From: Rhodanobacter lindaniclasticus
Lineage (GTDB): Bacteria; Pseudomonadota; Gammaproteobacteria; Xanthomonadales; Rhodanobacteraceae
Assembly (NCBI RefSeq): GCF_004799035.1
Contig: NZ_MWIO01000014.1
Span: 62,001-126,000, forward strand
Length of the DNA stretch: 64,000 bases
Reading direction: 5' to 3'
Shown here: positions 17,140-26,313 of the stretch, piece by piece
How the letters are laid out: every line of letters starts with the position of its first letter
Numbering within the stretch: position 1 is the stretch's first letter
Made by a program: the position numbers and the translations under genes
Notes under the pieces: model-generated
Told to the model about the DNA's origin: nothing
Seen by the model: only the letters and a program-made list of their open reading frames with translations
Database searches by the model: none

Positions 17140-17311
17140 GCGCGCGGTCTAATCCACCCGTTGCGCTGAAGGCCTTGGCCCGCTGGCGCCAGCCGAACTT
17201 CTTGCAGCGCATGGTTCACGTTGCATCCCGATCCACACAGGCGGGGGAATTCCTCGATCTGGGTGATTCGTTTACCATGAACGGTCAGTTTGCTCAGGAA
17301 GGGGGAATTCA
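17140..17311. other. Gap at the etfA border of the polysaccharide locus
   Basis: No confident gene. A frame open from etfA to 17315 contains a 34-codon ATG frame (17211-17315) whose stop overlaps the ATG of the next small frame as ATGA; its product resembles nothing I know and it may be a remnant. Base composition falls in AT-richer direction toward 17300. Confidence 0.4.
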
Positions 17312-17413
17312 ATGAACCCGGAAGCTCCCACATCGCGAGAGTCGAAATTGAAACAGGTCGCTCCGCATGTGCGCAGATCGGATATCGAGCAAAATCGCTC
17401 GAAGGCAAACTGA
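17312..17413 (+). CDS. 33-codon small ORF with strong ribosome site (leader peptide or frameshifted N-terminus)
   Basis: An ATG at 17312 is preceded by AGGAAGGGGG, the best ribosome-binding sequence in this region, and encodes a 33-residue hydrophilic, basic peptide ([15 protein letters not shown]...NRSKAN). Its TGA at 17411-17413 is 2 bases before the methyltransferase ATG at 17416. Two readings are possible: a translated leader coupled to the methyltransferase, or the true N-terminus of that protein separated by a one-base frameshift. No homology was recognised. Confidence 0.4.
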   Translation: MNPEAPTSRESKLKQVAPHVRRSDIEQNRSKAN

Positions 17414-17415
17414 CA

Positions 17416-18150
17416 ATGGGCATGATACGTGACTGCGCCCGACTGCTTCGGCGCACCCCCGTGCACCCGCAATGGCTGTTGGGACGACGCCAGGTCCCGG
17501 GAGGTCTCGCAAGTGCAACCGGTCTGATTCTCGACATCGGCGCAGCGGACCGATGGATAGCCGCCCACTTGCCGGAAGCAGCAAGCTACGTTGCTCTGGA
17601 CTATCCGGCAACCGGCAACGAGTTCTACAACGCAAGGCCAGACATTTTTGCCGACGCGTGCCGGTTGCCTGTAGCCGACGCCTGCGTCGATGGCGTGGTT
17701 TGCCTGGAAGTGATTGAGCACGTTCCGGATCCGGCACAGGCAGTCCGTGAAATAGCGCGCGTGTTGAAGCCCGGGGGGCGTGCCTGGATCTCCATGCCAT
17801 TCCTTTATCCGGTGCACAACGAACCTTACGACTTCCAGCGGTTCACCGAATTCGGCCTGCGAAGGGACATGGCCCGCGCCGAACTGGATGTCATCGATCT
17901 CCATCACTCGGGCCATGCGGTGCGCGCAGCCGGTCTGATCTTGTGTCTCGCAATCGCCGGTGGCGTGGACACGAGGCGCGGGGTCTTGAAGGGGCTTCTG
18001 CTGCCGGTGGCCATGATTGCGATACTCGCCACAAATGTAGCGACCTGGCTCTTGTCACTGGTCTGGCCCGACTGGGCGAATATTTCCACCGGACATTATC
18101 TGGAAGTGCGCAAGCCAGATGAATCGGTCTCCATCCCGGATGGAACATAG
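17416..18150 (+). CDS. SAM-dependent class I methyltransferase with C-terminal membrane segment
   Basis: A 244-residue methyltransferase (methyltransferase-11-like). The SAM-binding motif I is degenerate but clear ([12 protein letters not shown]), followed by VALDYP, the acidic [20 protein letters not shown] motif and the post-motif [21 protein letters not shown] hydrophobic stretch near residues 195-220 suggests membrane association. Such enzymes are common at the borders of O-antigen clusters, where they may methylate sugar or lipid-linked intermediates; substrate unknown. The ATG at 17416 is taken as start (AAGG 10 bases upstream); a TTG at 17290 gives an implausible extension. See the small ORF at 17312 for an alternative. 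Confidence 0.75.
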   Translation: MGMIRDCARLLRRTPVHPQWLLGRRQVPGGLASATGLILDIGAADRWIAAHLPEAASYVALDYPATGNEFYNARPDIFADACRLPVADACVDGVVCLEVIEHVPDPAQAVREIARVLKPGGRAWISMPFLYPVHNEPYDFQRFTEFGLRRDMARAELDVIDLHHSGHAVRAAGLILCLAIAGGVDTRRGVLKGLLLPVAMIAILATNVATWLLSLVWPDWANISTGHYLEVRKPDESVSIPDGT

Positions 18151-18361
18151 CGCTGCCGCAACAACCTGCTTCAAAGTGCGACTGCCCCGTGAAACCGCGC
18201 GCCATCGCCAAACACGGCGATCCGGCTGCCGGACATACCGATCCATACTCCACGCGTGAATCAACTCCCATGGAGTGCATGTTGAATACAAAACGGACGT
18301 CATCCATGCCCAACCCCATCCTCCGTTCTGCTGAGGCCAAAATCAACAACGGAACGAAGTG

Positions 18362-19483
18362 ATGCGCGTGTTCCTGGTGAGTACCATGTATCCACGCGAC
18401 GCGGCCGGTTGGCGCGGGGTGTTCATACGGAACATGGTTTTCGCGCTGGCGCGTGCCCCATCCATTGAACTCAACGTATGGGCACCGCCTGGCGAGCTGC
18501 CCGAACGGGCCGTCAAAAGCACTACTCCTGCGGAAGCCCGATGGCTCGGCAAGCTGGTCGACCTCGGCGGCATATCGCACATGATGCGGAGCGGCGGCAT
18601 CCGCGCGCTGTTTGCACCGATCAAGCTGTTGACCTTGCTTGCCAAGGCGTATCGGCGGCATCCGGAAACGGATATCTACCACGTCAACTGGCTGCAGTCT
18701 GCATTGCCGTTGCCGCGCGATGGAAAGCCTGCACTCATAACCGTACTGGGCAACGACCTGAAGCTGCTCCGGTTACCCCTCATGCGTCCGCTGCTGCGCA
18801 GCATGATGCGCGGGCGCAAAATCGCCATTTGCCCGAACGCGGAGTGGATGTGTGACTCGTTGCAACACGCGTTCGGCGACATAGCGGAAATCCGTCCGGT
18901 TTCCTTCGGCATTGATCCAGTCTGGTACGCGATAAATCGGATATGGGCCGCCGGTGAACCCCATCGCTGGATCGTGGTTGCACGCCTTACCGCAGACAAG
19001 CTCGGGCCACTGTTCGACTGGTCTTCCCGTCTCTTCAAAGACGGGTCCCGCGAACTTCACCTGTTCGGCCCAATGGAGCAGGAGATTGATGTGCCAGACT
19101 GGGTGCACTATCACGGCCCCGTCGCACCGGAACAACTGGCGAACGAGTGGTTTCCGCGTGCCTGCGGGCTGCTGACGCTGAGTCGTCACGCCGAAGGACG
19201 ACCGCAGGTGATGCTGGAAGCGATGGCCGCTGGTCTGCCTATCATCGCCTCCCGCATGCCGGCCCATGCCACCGTCGTGATCGACGGCGAGACGGGGTTG
19301 CTGTGCGATTCCCGTGAAACATACGGCGAGGCGCTGAACATGTTGGAGGACAAGGCCACCAATCGCCGTTTCGGGGAAACCGCCCGTCGTCGCGTAGCCG
19401 AGGATCTCGGCACGTGGGACGATTGCGCGAATCGCTATCGGCTCATATACATGGATCTTCTCGATGACAACCGCGATGACTGA
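18362..19483 (+). CDS. Glycosyltransferase family 4
   Basis: A 373-residue GT-B glycosyltransferase of family GT4. N-terminal MRVFLVSTMYPRD, a donor-site region with RWIVVARLTADKLGP, and the conserved RHAEGRPQVMLEAMAAGLPIIAS block (about 280-305, with the EGxxxxxLEAMA signature) support this. The donor cannot be predicted; GDP-mannose or GDP-rhamnose are available from neighbouring genes. GGAACGAA precedes the ATG at 18362. The gene overlaps the following epimerase gene by 20 bp, implying one operon. Confidence 0.85.
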   Translation: MRVFLVSTMYPRDAAGWRGVFIRNMVFALARAPSIELNVWAPPGELPERAVKSTTPAEARWLGKLVDLGGISHMMRSGGIRALFAPIKLLTLLAKAYRRHPETDIYHVNWLQSALPLPRDGKPALITVLGNDLKLLRLPLMRPLLRSMMRGRKIAICPNAEWMCDSLQHAFGDIAEIRPVSFGIDPVWYAINRIWAAGEPHRWIVVARLTADKLGPLFDWSSRLFKDGSRELHLFGPMEQEIDVPDWVHYHGPVAPEQLANEWFPRACGLLTLSRHAEGRPQVMLEAMAAGLPIIASRMPAHATVVIDGETGLLCDSRETYGEALNMLEDKATNRRFGETARRRVAEDLGTWDDCANRYRLIYMDLLDDNRDD

Positions 19484-20402
19484 GCCCGTGCTCATTCTCG
19501 GCGCAGGCGGCTTCGTCGGGCGAAGCCTCACCCGCGCCCTTGTCCTGAAGGACACACCGGTCATTGCCGTCAATCGCAGCGCACGCGGGTTCGAGCATCC
19601 CCTCGTCGAATCGATAGTGGACGAACTTCGGGCGCCGGAGGCATTTGCATCCCTGCTCGCGCGCAGTCGTGCCGTCGTGCATCTCGCCTCGACATCGACG
19701 CCCGGAACGTCGGCAGCCCGACCGTTGCAGGAAGTGAATGCCAACCTCCACACGACAGCCGCGCTGCTGGAGGCGCTTCAGGAGCACCCCGAAGTGGAAC
19801 TGTTGTACATGTCCTCCGGGGGTTCGCTTTATGCGGACACATCCGGTTTGCCATCCGATGAGAACGCACGCGTCCATCCACGCTCGTATCACGGCGCAGC
19901 CAAGCTCGCGTCGGAATATCTCATATCTGCCTGGTGCGACCAGTTCCACGGCAAGGCCACCATCCTGCGCCCCTCCAACATCTATGGACCGGGCCAGCCG
20001 GAACGTCCTGGCTTTGGCATCATCCCGGCAGCCTTCGGCAAAATCCGTCGCAACGAAACGCTCCACGTATGGGGCGACGGGTCGGTCCGTCGCGACTATG
20101 TCTACATCGACGACCTGGTTCGACTTTGCAACATGGTCCTCGACACTCCCATGCCCGAAGGCCCGAGTATCTTCAATGCTTGCAGCGGCATCAGCGTTAG
20201 CCTCAATGAACTCTTCGATGTCATGGAAGCGGCCACCGGCCAAACGTTGCATCGCAGCTACGATGCCGGCAGGGCCGTGGATGCATCGTGCATCGCGATG
20301 AGTGCCGCGCACGCGGCAAGCATTTACGGCTGGCATCATCTGACGCCCCTCAAGGAGGGTCTGGCCCAAACATGGGAGTGGACTGGTCGTGCCCAGTCCT
20401 GA
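19464..20402 (+). CDS. NAD-dependent epimerase/dehydratase (extended SDR)
   Basis: A 312-residue nucleotide-sugar epimerase/dehydratase-like protein. The Rossmann motif GAGGFVG is near residue 12, MSSGGSLY supplies the catalytic Ser region, and LRPSNIYGPGQ is a family motif. The catalytic motif reads SYHGAAK: four residues separate Tyr from Lys, where YxxxK is usual, so with Lys aligned the Tyr position holds His. It may be a shifted alignment in a subfamily or an altered active site. The product sugar is unknown. It starts inside the upstream GT4 gene; ATG 19476 is an alternative start. Confidence 0.8.
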   Translation: MTTAMTEPVLILGAGGFVGRSLTRALVLKDTPVIAVNRSARGFEHPLVESIVDELRAPEAFASLLARSRAVVHLASTSTPGTSAARPLQEVNANLHTTAALLEALQEHPEVELLYMSSGGSLYADTSGLPSDENARVHPRSYHGAAKLASEYLISAWCDQFHGKATILRPSNIYGPGQPERPGFGIIPAAFGKIRRNETLHVWGDGSVRRDYVYIDDLVRLCNMVLDTPMPEGPSIFNACSGISVSLNELFDVMEAATGQTLHRSYDAGRAVDASCIAMSAAHAASIYGWHHLTPLKEGLAQTWEWTGRAQS

Positions 20403-20449
20403 CTTCGCGCGCACTCCGCCCCGATGATCGCAAGAGGTCCAGGACGATC

Positions 20450-21403
20450 ATGAAACGAGCGCTGAAAGGCCTTGGCATCCTGCTGGCGCTCGTGGCCGGC
20501 ATCTATTTCGTGATCTACGCGCACCGCGCTCTGGCGGACAAGGATCTGACGGCGCTGCTCGACAGCAAGGTACTGCTCGCCACTACTTGCCTTACCGCGC
20601 TCTATACTCTTTCCATCCTGACGACTGCTCTCGCCTGGACCCGGTTGCTGCACGCCATGCGTCAGGCCGCCGCCTTCACGCGCCTACTTCCAATACTAGC
20701 CACCACCCAGTTCGGCAAGTACCTGCCGGGCAATGTGGCCCAGCACATAGGGCGGGTTGCGCTGGTGCGCAGCATGGGTGTGCAATTGTCGCCAGCGCTA
20801 CTTTCCGTCGCCTACGAGCTTCTGTTGGCGCTGGTCGCCAGCGCGCACATCGGCGCGCTCACGCTGTTGTGGGCCCCTCCTGAGGCTCTGTTGCAACTGC
20901 AGATAACCCAGTACCGCGTGCCGCTGCTGATCGTGGTGACCGCGGGTGCCCTGGGCGCGTTGCTGTTGGCGCCGCGCGTCGTGCTGTGGCTGAGTCGCCT
21001 GCGAAACCCGGTGCGCGAAACCGCCGGGATACCTGCGGCAAGGCTGCATCTCGATCCGGCAACAGTCACCGTCTGTTACGCGTTGTATGCAAGCAGTTTC
21101 GTCATGATCGGCTACGGCCTGTGGCTGGTGGCCGGCTCGCTGGCCCCCGCGAATGGATTGGTGCCAAGCCCGATATTCTTCATCGGCGCATTCGCCAGCA
21201 GCTGGATCCTCGGATTTATCGCCCCTGGCGCGCCGGCCGGCCTGGGCATCCGTGAAGCCGTATTGAGCGCCTGGCTCAGCGGCGTGCTTCCTTCCGTGGA
21301 AGTCGTCCTGCTTGTTATCGCATTGCGCATAGCCACCACACTGGGCGATCTGATCAACTTTGCCTGGGGGGGCGTAGTGATGTTTCGCCAACGCGAGGGC
21401 TAA
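20450..21403 (+). CDS. UPF0104-type polytopic membrane protein (flippase-like, LPG synthase TM region family)
   Basis: A 317-residue protein with about eight predicted membrane helices. It resembles the lysylphosphatidylglycerol synthase TM-region/UPF0104 family: the QFGKYLPGNVAQHIGR segment (conserved K-Y-LPG pattern) and the FIAPGAPAGLGIREAVL motif near the end. Members include AglD-linked and flippase-like proteins of polysaccharide and glycolipid clusters; whether this one flips a lipid-linked sugar is inference. The start at 20450 has AGGA 5 bases upstream and gives a good first helix. It lies 47 bp after the epimerase gene. Confidence 0.8.
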   Translation: MKRALKGLGILLALVAGIYFVIYAHRALADKDLTALLDSKVLLATTCLTALYTLSILTTALAWTRLLHAMRQAAAFTRLLPILATTQFGKYLPGNVAQHIGRVALVRSMGVQLSPALLSVAYELLLALVASAHIGALTLLWAPPEALLQLQITQYRVPLLIVVTAGALGALLLAPRVVLWLSRLRNPVRETAGIPAARLHLDPATVTVCYALYASSFVMIGYGLWLVAGSLAPANGLVPSPIFFIGAFASSWILGFIAPGAPAGLGIREAVLSAWLSGVLPSVEVVLLVIALRIATTLGDLINFAWGGVVMFRQREG

Positions 21404-21554
21404 CGCAGAAAAGCAGCCGAACTGCACCATGGAGGCCTAGTCCTGCAGATCCGGCGTCAGCAACCCGGATCCAGGCCATCTCAATGCTATCGTGCCATAG
21501 AGCTCCGACAGTCCCGCAAACAACCCACGCATGTGAACCGCTCCAAGGGCAACC

Positions 21555-22508
21555 ATGAAACTCATCATCCAGATCCCCTGCCTCAACGAATCCGAAACTC
21601 TGGCGATCGCCCTGGCGGACCTGCCCCGCGAAGTCGAAGGTTTCGACTCGGTTGAATGGTTGATCATCGATGATGGCTCCACGGACAACACCGCCGAGGT
21701 CGCGCGGCAGAACGGCGTTCATCATGTGATCCGCCACCCGGTCAACCGTGGTCTGGCGGTTGGCTTCATGTCCGGCCTCGATGCCTGCCTGCGGCTGGGG
21801 GCGGATGTCATCGTCAACACCGACGCGGACAACCAGTATTGCGGCGCGGACATCCCCAAGCTCACCGCGCCGATCCTGGCCCACGAGGCTGACATCGTCA
21901 TCGGTGCGCGTCCGATCGACGACACCGCGCACTTTTCCTGGGTGAAGAAAAAGCTGCAGCGGCTGGGCAGCTGGGCCGTGCGCATGGCCAGCAAGACCGA
22001 CGTGGCGGATGCGCCCAGCGGGTTCCGAGCGATCTCGCGCGAGGCCGCTATGCGGCTGAACGTGTTCAGTGCCTACACGTACACGCTGGAGACGATCATC
22101 CAGGCCGGGCAGAGCAACCTGTCCATCCTCTCCGTGCCGATCCGCACCAACGGCGACTTGCGCCCCTCGCGACTGGTCAAGAGCATCTCCAGCTATGTGC
22201 AGCGCTCGCTGGTCACCATCCTGCGCGTGTTCGTGATCTACCGCCCGCTGGCGCTGTTTTTCTATGTGGGCTCCGTGTTCTGGCTGATCGGACTGGTGGC
22301 GGGTGGCCGCTTCCTGTATTTCTATCTGAGTGGTGGTGGCGAAGGGCACATCCAATCGGTGATCCTTGCCTCGTTGTGCGTCACCCTCGGCATGCTGCTG
22401 TACATGATGGGGCTGATCGGCGACCTGGTCGCCACCAATCGCAAGCTGATGGAAAGCATCAATACGCGATTGAAGAAGCTGGGCTACGGGGACCACAAGC
22501 GGGACTGA
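21555..22508 (+). CDS. Membrane-anchored GT2 glycosyltransferase (GtrB/ArnC/DPM1-like)
   Basis: A 317-residue polyprenyl-phosphate-type glycosyltransferase. The GT-A domain (about 1-220) has IIQIPCLNESETL, WLIIDDGSTDNTA, NRGLAVGFMSGLD, VNTDADNQY and DAPSGFRAI. Two hydrophobic segments follow (about 230-255 and 270-290), the layout of GtrB and ArnC, which load a sugar onto undecaprenyl phosphate for later use on the periplasmic face. Together with the UPF0104 protein upstream and the GT-C protein at 26.3-28.4 kb this could form a lipid-linked sugar decoration module (inference). Sugar donor unknown. Confidence 0.85.
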   Translation: MKLIIQIPCLNESETLAIALADLPREVEGFDSVEWLIIDDGSTDNTAEVARQNGVHHVIRHPVNRGLAVGFMSGLDACLRLGADVIVNTDADNQYCGADIPKLTAPILAHEADIVIGARPIDDTAHFSWVKKKLQRLGSWAVRMASKTDVADAPSGFRAISREAAMRLNVFSAYTYTLETIIQAGQSNLSILSVPIRTNGDLRPSRLVKSISSYVQRSLVTILRVFVIYRPLALFFYVGSVFWLIGLVAGGRFLYFYLSGGGEGHIQSVILASLCVTLGMLLYMMGLIGDLVATNRKLMESINTRLKKLGYGDHKRD

Positions 22509-22739
22509 TTCGTCGTGGTGTTCACCACCGCGATCCCTCGCCTCTGCAATGTCCGCCACTGCCCGTATCGACTGGCGACGCCACCAGCTCCGCCGACGCA
22601 GTGCCCCTCCGGCAGGGCACCGGGTTCAAGGCGTCCTCAGATTTGACGCGCTAAACTGCGCTGTCCGGCGTTGCTTTTCCACCCGCCCAGCGGGTGAAGG
22701 CGCATCTTTCCCCACCCGAAGCGCGAAAGGGAGTGCTTC

Positions 22740-24152
22740 ATGTTGATCCCCGTCATCCTCAGTGGCGGCAGCGGCACACGGCTGTGGCCCCTGTCACGCA
22801 AGAACCTGCCCAAGCAGTTCCTGCCGCTGGCAGGCGAGCTGACCTTGTTCCAGCAGACCGTGGTTCGCGCCCGCGCGTTGCCGGATTCGGCGAGCCCGGT
22901 GGTGGTCTGCAGCGAGGAGCACCGCTTCCTGGTTGCCGAACAACTGCAGGCATTGGGCATCACCGACGCCTCGATCGTGCTGGAGCCGGTGCCGCGCAAC
23001 ACGGGCCCTGCGATCGCGCTGGCCGCGTTGCAGGCGCTGCAGCGGGATCCCGAGGCGACCCTGCTGGTGCTTCCCGCCGACCACCTGATCGGCGATGCCG
23101 GCAATTTCACCGATGCCGTGCACAAGGCCTTGCCGCTGGCTGCCGAAGGCTGGCTGGTCACGTTCGGGATCCGTCCCGATGCGCCGGAGACCGGCTTCGG
23201 CTACATCCGCCGTGGCGATGCCCTGGGCAGCGACGCCTTTCGCGTCGAAGCCTTCGTGGAGAAGCCGGACCGCGCCACGGCCGAAGGCTATCTGGCCGGC
23301 GGTGGCTACGACTGGAACTCGGGCATGTTCCTGTTCCAGGCCCGGCGCCTGCTCGACGAACTGGCGCAGCTGGCGCCCGCCATGCACGCCGCGGTGGCGG
23401 ATGCGTACCAGAGCGCGAAGACCGACCTCGACTTCGTGCGCATCGACCAGGACGCCTTTGCCCAGGTCGAGGCCGATTCGATCGACTACGCCGTGATGGA
23501 AAAGACCGCTCGCGCAGCCGTGGTCCCGGTGCATTGCGGCTGGAGCGACATCGGTTCGTGGGACGCGCTGTGGGCCGCTTCCGAACGCGACGCGGCAGAC
23601 AATCGCCTGGAGGGCGACGTGCTGGCGCTGGACAGCCACCATTGCTACGTGCGCGCTTCCGATCGCCGCATGGTCGCCGTGCTTGGCGTCGACGACTTGG
23701 TGATTGTCGACACCGCCGATGCGCTGCTGGTCACTCGCCGCGACCGGGCGCAGGACGTCAAGCAGATCGTCGAGCAGCTCAAGACCGGCGAGCGGCCGGA
23801 GCACCGGTTGCACCGCAAGGTCTACCGCCCGTGGGGCAGCTACGATTCGATCGACATGGGCGAGCGCTTCCAGGTCAAGCGCATCGTGGTGAAGGTCGGC
23901 GCGGCACTGAGCCTGCAGAAGCACCACCATCGCGCCGAACACTGGATCGTGGTGTCAGGCACCGCCGAGGTGACCCGCGACCAGGAGGTCTTCATGCTCA
24001 GCGAGAACGAAAGCACCTACCTGCCGCTGGGCAGCGTGCATCGCCTGCGCAACCTGGGCAAGGTGCCGCTGGAGCTGATCGAGGTGCAGTCCGGCAGCTA
24101 CCTCGGCGAAGACGACATCGTGCGGCTGGAGGATGTTTACGGTCGCGCGTGA
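22740..24152 (+). CDS. xanB: Mannose-1-phosphate guanylyltransferase / mannose-6-phosphate isomerase (copy 1)
   Basis: A 470-residue bifunctional enzyme of the ManC/AlgA/XanB type. It isomerises fructose-6-P to mannose-6-P and makes GDP-mannose from mannose-1-P. The pyrophosphorylase motif ILSGGSGTRLWPLSRKNLPK is at 5-24, FVEKPD supplies the donor-site lysine, and the C-terminal cupin isomerase has RPWGSYDSID and QKHHHRAEHWIVVSGTAEV with the metal-binding His. AAGGGAG lies before the ATG. A second copy of equal length, aligning without gaps, lies at 43807. XanA at 24950 supplies its substrate. Confidence 0.95.
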   Translation: MLIPVILSGGSGTRLWPLSRKNLPKQFLPLAGELTLFQQTVVRARALPDSASPVVVCSEEHRFLVAEQLQALGITDASIVLEPVPRNTGPAIALAALQALQRDPEATLLVLPADHLIGDAGNFTDAVHKALPLAAEGWLVTFGIRPDAPETGFGYIRRGDALGSDAFRVEAFVEKPDRATAEGYLAGGGYDWNSGMFLFQARRLLDELAQLAPAMHAAVADAYQSAKTDLDFVRIDQDAFAQVEADSIDYAVMEKTARAAVVPVHCGWSDIGSWDALWAASERDAADNRLEGDVLALDSHHCYVRASDRRMVAVLGVDDLVIVDTADALLVTRRDRAQDVKQIVEQLKTGERPEHRLHRKVYRPWGSYDSIDMGERFQVKRIVVKVGAALSLQKHHHRAEHWIVVSGTAEVTRDQEVFMLSENESTYLPLGSVHRLRNLGKVPLELIEVQSGSYLGEDDIVRLEDVYGRA

Positions 24153-24259
24153 TCGAGATTCGCAACGGTTTCCTCCCGATACAGTTAACGAGTCAGTTCG
24201 CTGCGTCTTCCAACGCGGCCCCGACAAAGCGAACCCTGAGGTAAGATCAGCGGGCTGTT

Positions 24260-24268
24260 TGCTATCCT
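24260..24268 (+). promoter_or_regulatory. Candidate extended -10 promoter
   Basis: TGCTATCCT fits an extended -10 (TGn + TATCCT). Transcription would begin about 24275, only some 6 bases before the ATG at 24281, which has no ribosome site: a leaderless-type arrangement. Inference. Confidence 0.3.
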
Positions 24269-24280
24269 AGGGTACCGAGC

Positions 24281-24823
24281 ATGGTCTATCACTTCGAGTA
24301 CGACTGGTTCAGCCCAAACATTGAAGTTTTCAAGAAACATCTTGCACACCTGGCAGGAACCCCTTGCGAGACACTTGAAATTGGCACCCATGAAGGCCGA
24401 TCGACCACGTGGATGCTGGAGAACATCCTTACCCACCCGGATGCGCGAATCGTCGCCATTGATCTTCTGCAGCAGCCCAACCTGTGGGACAACTTGGTAG
24501 AGAGCGGCCAACCGCTCAAGGTGGAGCTTCGTATCGGCGTTTCAAGCGAAGTCGTTCCAACACTGCAAACCAACGCGTTCGATTTCGCCTACATCGACGG
24601 CAGCCACTGGTCATGCGACGTGCTGGAGGATGCCATACTGACCTTCAAGCGCATGAAGGTTGGGGGCATCATGGCGTTCGATGACTACTTGTGGGATGAC
24701 CCGGCGTTCAATGAGCATGGCACCCCGAAAGTTGCTGTCGATGCCTTTCTGACCTGCTACGCACACAAGCTGGAACTGCTGGAAAAGGGCTATCAGGTCT
24801 GGGTCAGGAAAATCAGCGACTGA
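24281..24823 (+). CDS. Small class I SAM-dependent methyltransferase
   Basis: A 180-residue methyltransferase (methyltransferase-24-like). Motif I is LEIGTHEGRSTTWML (about 31-45), the acidic motif II lies in IVAIDLLQQ, and FDFAYIDGSHW followed by GGIMAFDDYLW is typical of small sugar or O-antigen methyltransferases. The gene is visibly AT-richer than its neighbours and lacks a ribosome site, suggesting a different origin from xanB upstream. Substrate unknown; it may methylate a sugar of the surface polymer. It is the last plus-strand gene of the locus and converges on xanA. Confidence 0.8.
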   Translation: MVYHFEYDWFSPNIEVFKKHLAHLAGTPCETLEIGTHEGRSTTWMLENILTHPDARIVAIDLLQQPNLWDNLVESGQPLKVELRIGVSSEVVPTLQTNAFDFAYIDGSHWSCDVLEDAILTFKRMKVGGIMAFDDYLWDDPAFNEHGTPKVAVDAFLTCYAHKLELLEKGYQVWVRKISD

Positions 24824-24949
24824 CCTGTCCATCAAGGAGCAAGGCAGTCTGGTAAACCACCACCGCCTGCTTCGCGCGCTTGACCTGAAGGCACCATTTC
24901 GAGCGAGCGCTTTTCATCTGAGTCCCCACCTGGGTGACAGTGAAACGGG

Positions 24950-26296
24950 TCAATCCTCGATCAGACGACGCAGCTCCTCCGTCTTGCCCACTAGCATGGC
25001 CTCGTCACCGCGCGTTTCGACGTTTAAACGCAACAGCGGCTCGGTGTTGGATGAGCGCAGGTTGAAGCGCCAGTCGTCAAAAGCGACGCTGAGGCCATCG
25101 GTACGATCCACCGTCCCTGCAGCTTCCGATACATAGCGTGCCTCCGCCCGCGCCACTACCGCGGCCACGTCAGCAACCCTGAAGTTGATCTCGCCGCTGC
25201 ACGGATAGGCGGCGATGCGTTGTTCCACCATCTGCGCCAGCGGAATGTCGGTCGTGCTGATGCGTTCGGCAATCAGCAACCAGGGAACCATGCCGGTATC
25301 GCAATAGGCGAAGTCGCGGAAGTAGTGATGCGCGCTCATTTCGCCGCCGTAGACCGCGTCCTCGGCACGCATCCGCTCCTTGATGAACGCGTGCCCGGTC
25401 TTGCTCATCACCGGCACGCCACCCGCAGCTTTCACCATGTCGATGGTGTTCCAGCACAGGCGCGGATCGTGAACGATCCGGCCTCCGGGATGCTTCTCCA
25501 GCAGCTGTGCAGCGAGCAGGCCAACGAGGTAATAGCCCTCGATGAAACGACCTTCGGCATCGAAGAAGAAGCAGCGGTCGAAGTCGCCATCCCACGCGAT
25601 GCCGAAATCCGCGCCGTGGGCGCGCACCGCATCCGCCGTAGCCGCGCGGTTTTCCGGCAGCAGCGGATTGGGTATGCCGTGCGGGAAACGGCCATCGGGT
25701 TCGTGATGGATGCGAATGAACTCGAACGGCAGGTGGGGTGCCAGCTGATCGATCACCAGGCCGGCACCGCCGTTGCCGGCGTTGACGACGATCCGCAATG
25801 GGCGCAGCGCGGCACGATCCACATAGCCGAGCAGGTGATCGATGTACGCCGACTTGTCCATGTCCACGCGCTGCGTCGCTGGACCACCCGGCGGCGGAAA
25901 CTCGCCGGCCTCGACCAGTGCCTCGATGTCGCGCAGGCCGGTATCGCCACTGATCGGTCGGGCATCCTGCCGCACCAGCTTCATGCCGTTGTAGTCCATC
26001 GGATTGTGGCTGGCAGTGACCATGATGCCGCCGCCGACGCCACGGTGCGCGGTCTGGAAATATACCTCCTCGGTACCGCACAAGCCGATGTCGATCACCG
26101 CGGCGCCGCCGTCATTCAAGCCCCGCGCCACCGCTGCGGCCAATGCAGGACTGTCCAGTCGCACATCGCGCCCGACCACCACCTCCGCTGGTTGCAGGAT
26201 CTGCGCAAACGCGCGGCCGATGCGGTAGGCGACGTCTTCGTTCAGCTCGTCAGGGACGCGACCGCGGATGTCGTAGGCTTTGAAACAACTGGGCAT
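24950..26296 (-). CDS. xanA: Phosphomannomutase / phosphoglucomutase (XanA type)
   Basis: A 448-residue alpha-D-phosphohexomutase that interconverts mannose-6-P and mannose-1-P (and glucose phosphates in XanA). All four functional loops are present: [17 protein letters not shown] at the start, the phosphoserine loop [11 protein letters not shown], the metal loop [10 protein letters not shown], the sugar loop [12 protein letters not shown] and the phosphate loop [12 protein letters not shown]. Sequence and length match Xanthomonas XanA closely. It is the last gene of the minus-strand block, 17 bp after the GT-C gene. It feeds XanB and, if it also acts on glucose, RmlA. Confidence 0.95.
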   Translation of the reverse strand: MPSCFKAYDIRGRVPDELNEDVAYRIGRAFAQILQPAEVVVGRDVRLDSPALAAAVARGLNDGGAAVIDIGLCGTEEVYFQTAHRGVGGGIMVTASHNPMDYNGMKLVRQDARPISGDTGLRDIEALVEAGEFPPPGGPATQRVDMDKSAYIDHLLGYVDRAALRPLRIVVNAGNGGAGLVIDQLAPHLPFEFIRIHHEPDGRFPHGIPNPLLPENRAATADAVRAHGADFGIAWDGDFDRCFFFDAEGRFIEGYYLVGLLAAQLLEKHPGGRIVHDPRLCWNTIDMVKAAGGVPVMSKTGHAFIKERMRAEDAVYGGEMSAHHYFRDFAYCDTGMVPWLLIAERISTTDIPLAQMVEQRIAAYPCSGEINFRVADVAAVVARAEARYVSEAAGTVDRTDGLSVAFDDWRFNLRSSNTEPLLRLNVETRGDEAMLVGKTEELRRLIED

Positions 26297-26313
26297 GTTC
26301 GTTCTTTGTGTGT

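Noticed and set aside
18151-18361. Small gene between the methyltransferase and the GT4
   Set aside because: About 210 bp with short frames only, no ribosome site and no similarity; treated as a non-coding spacer.
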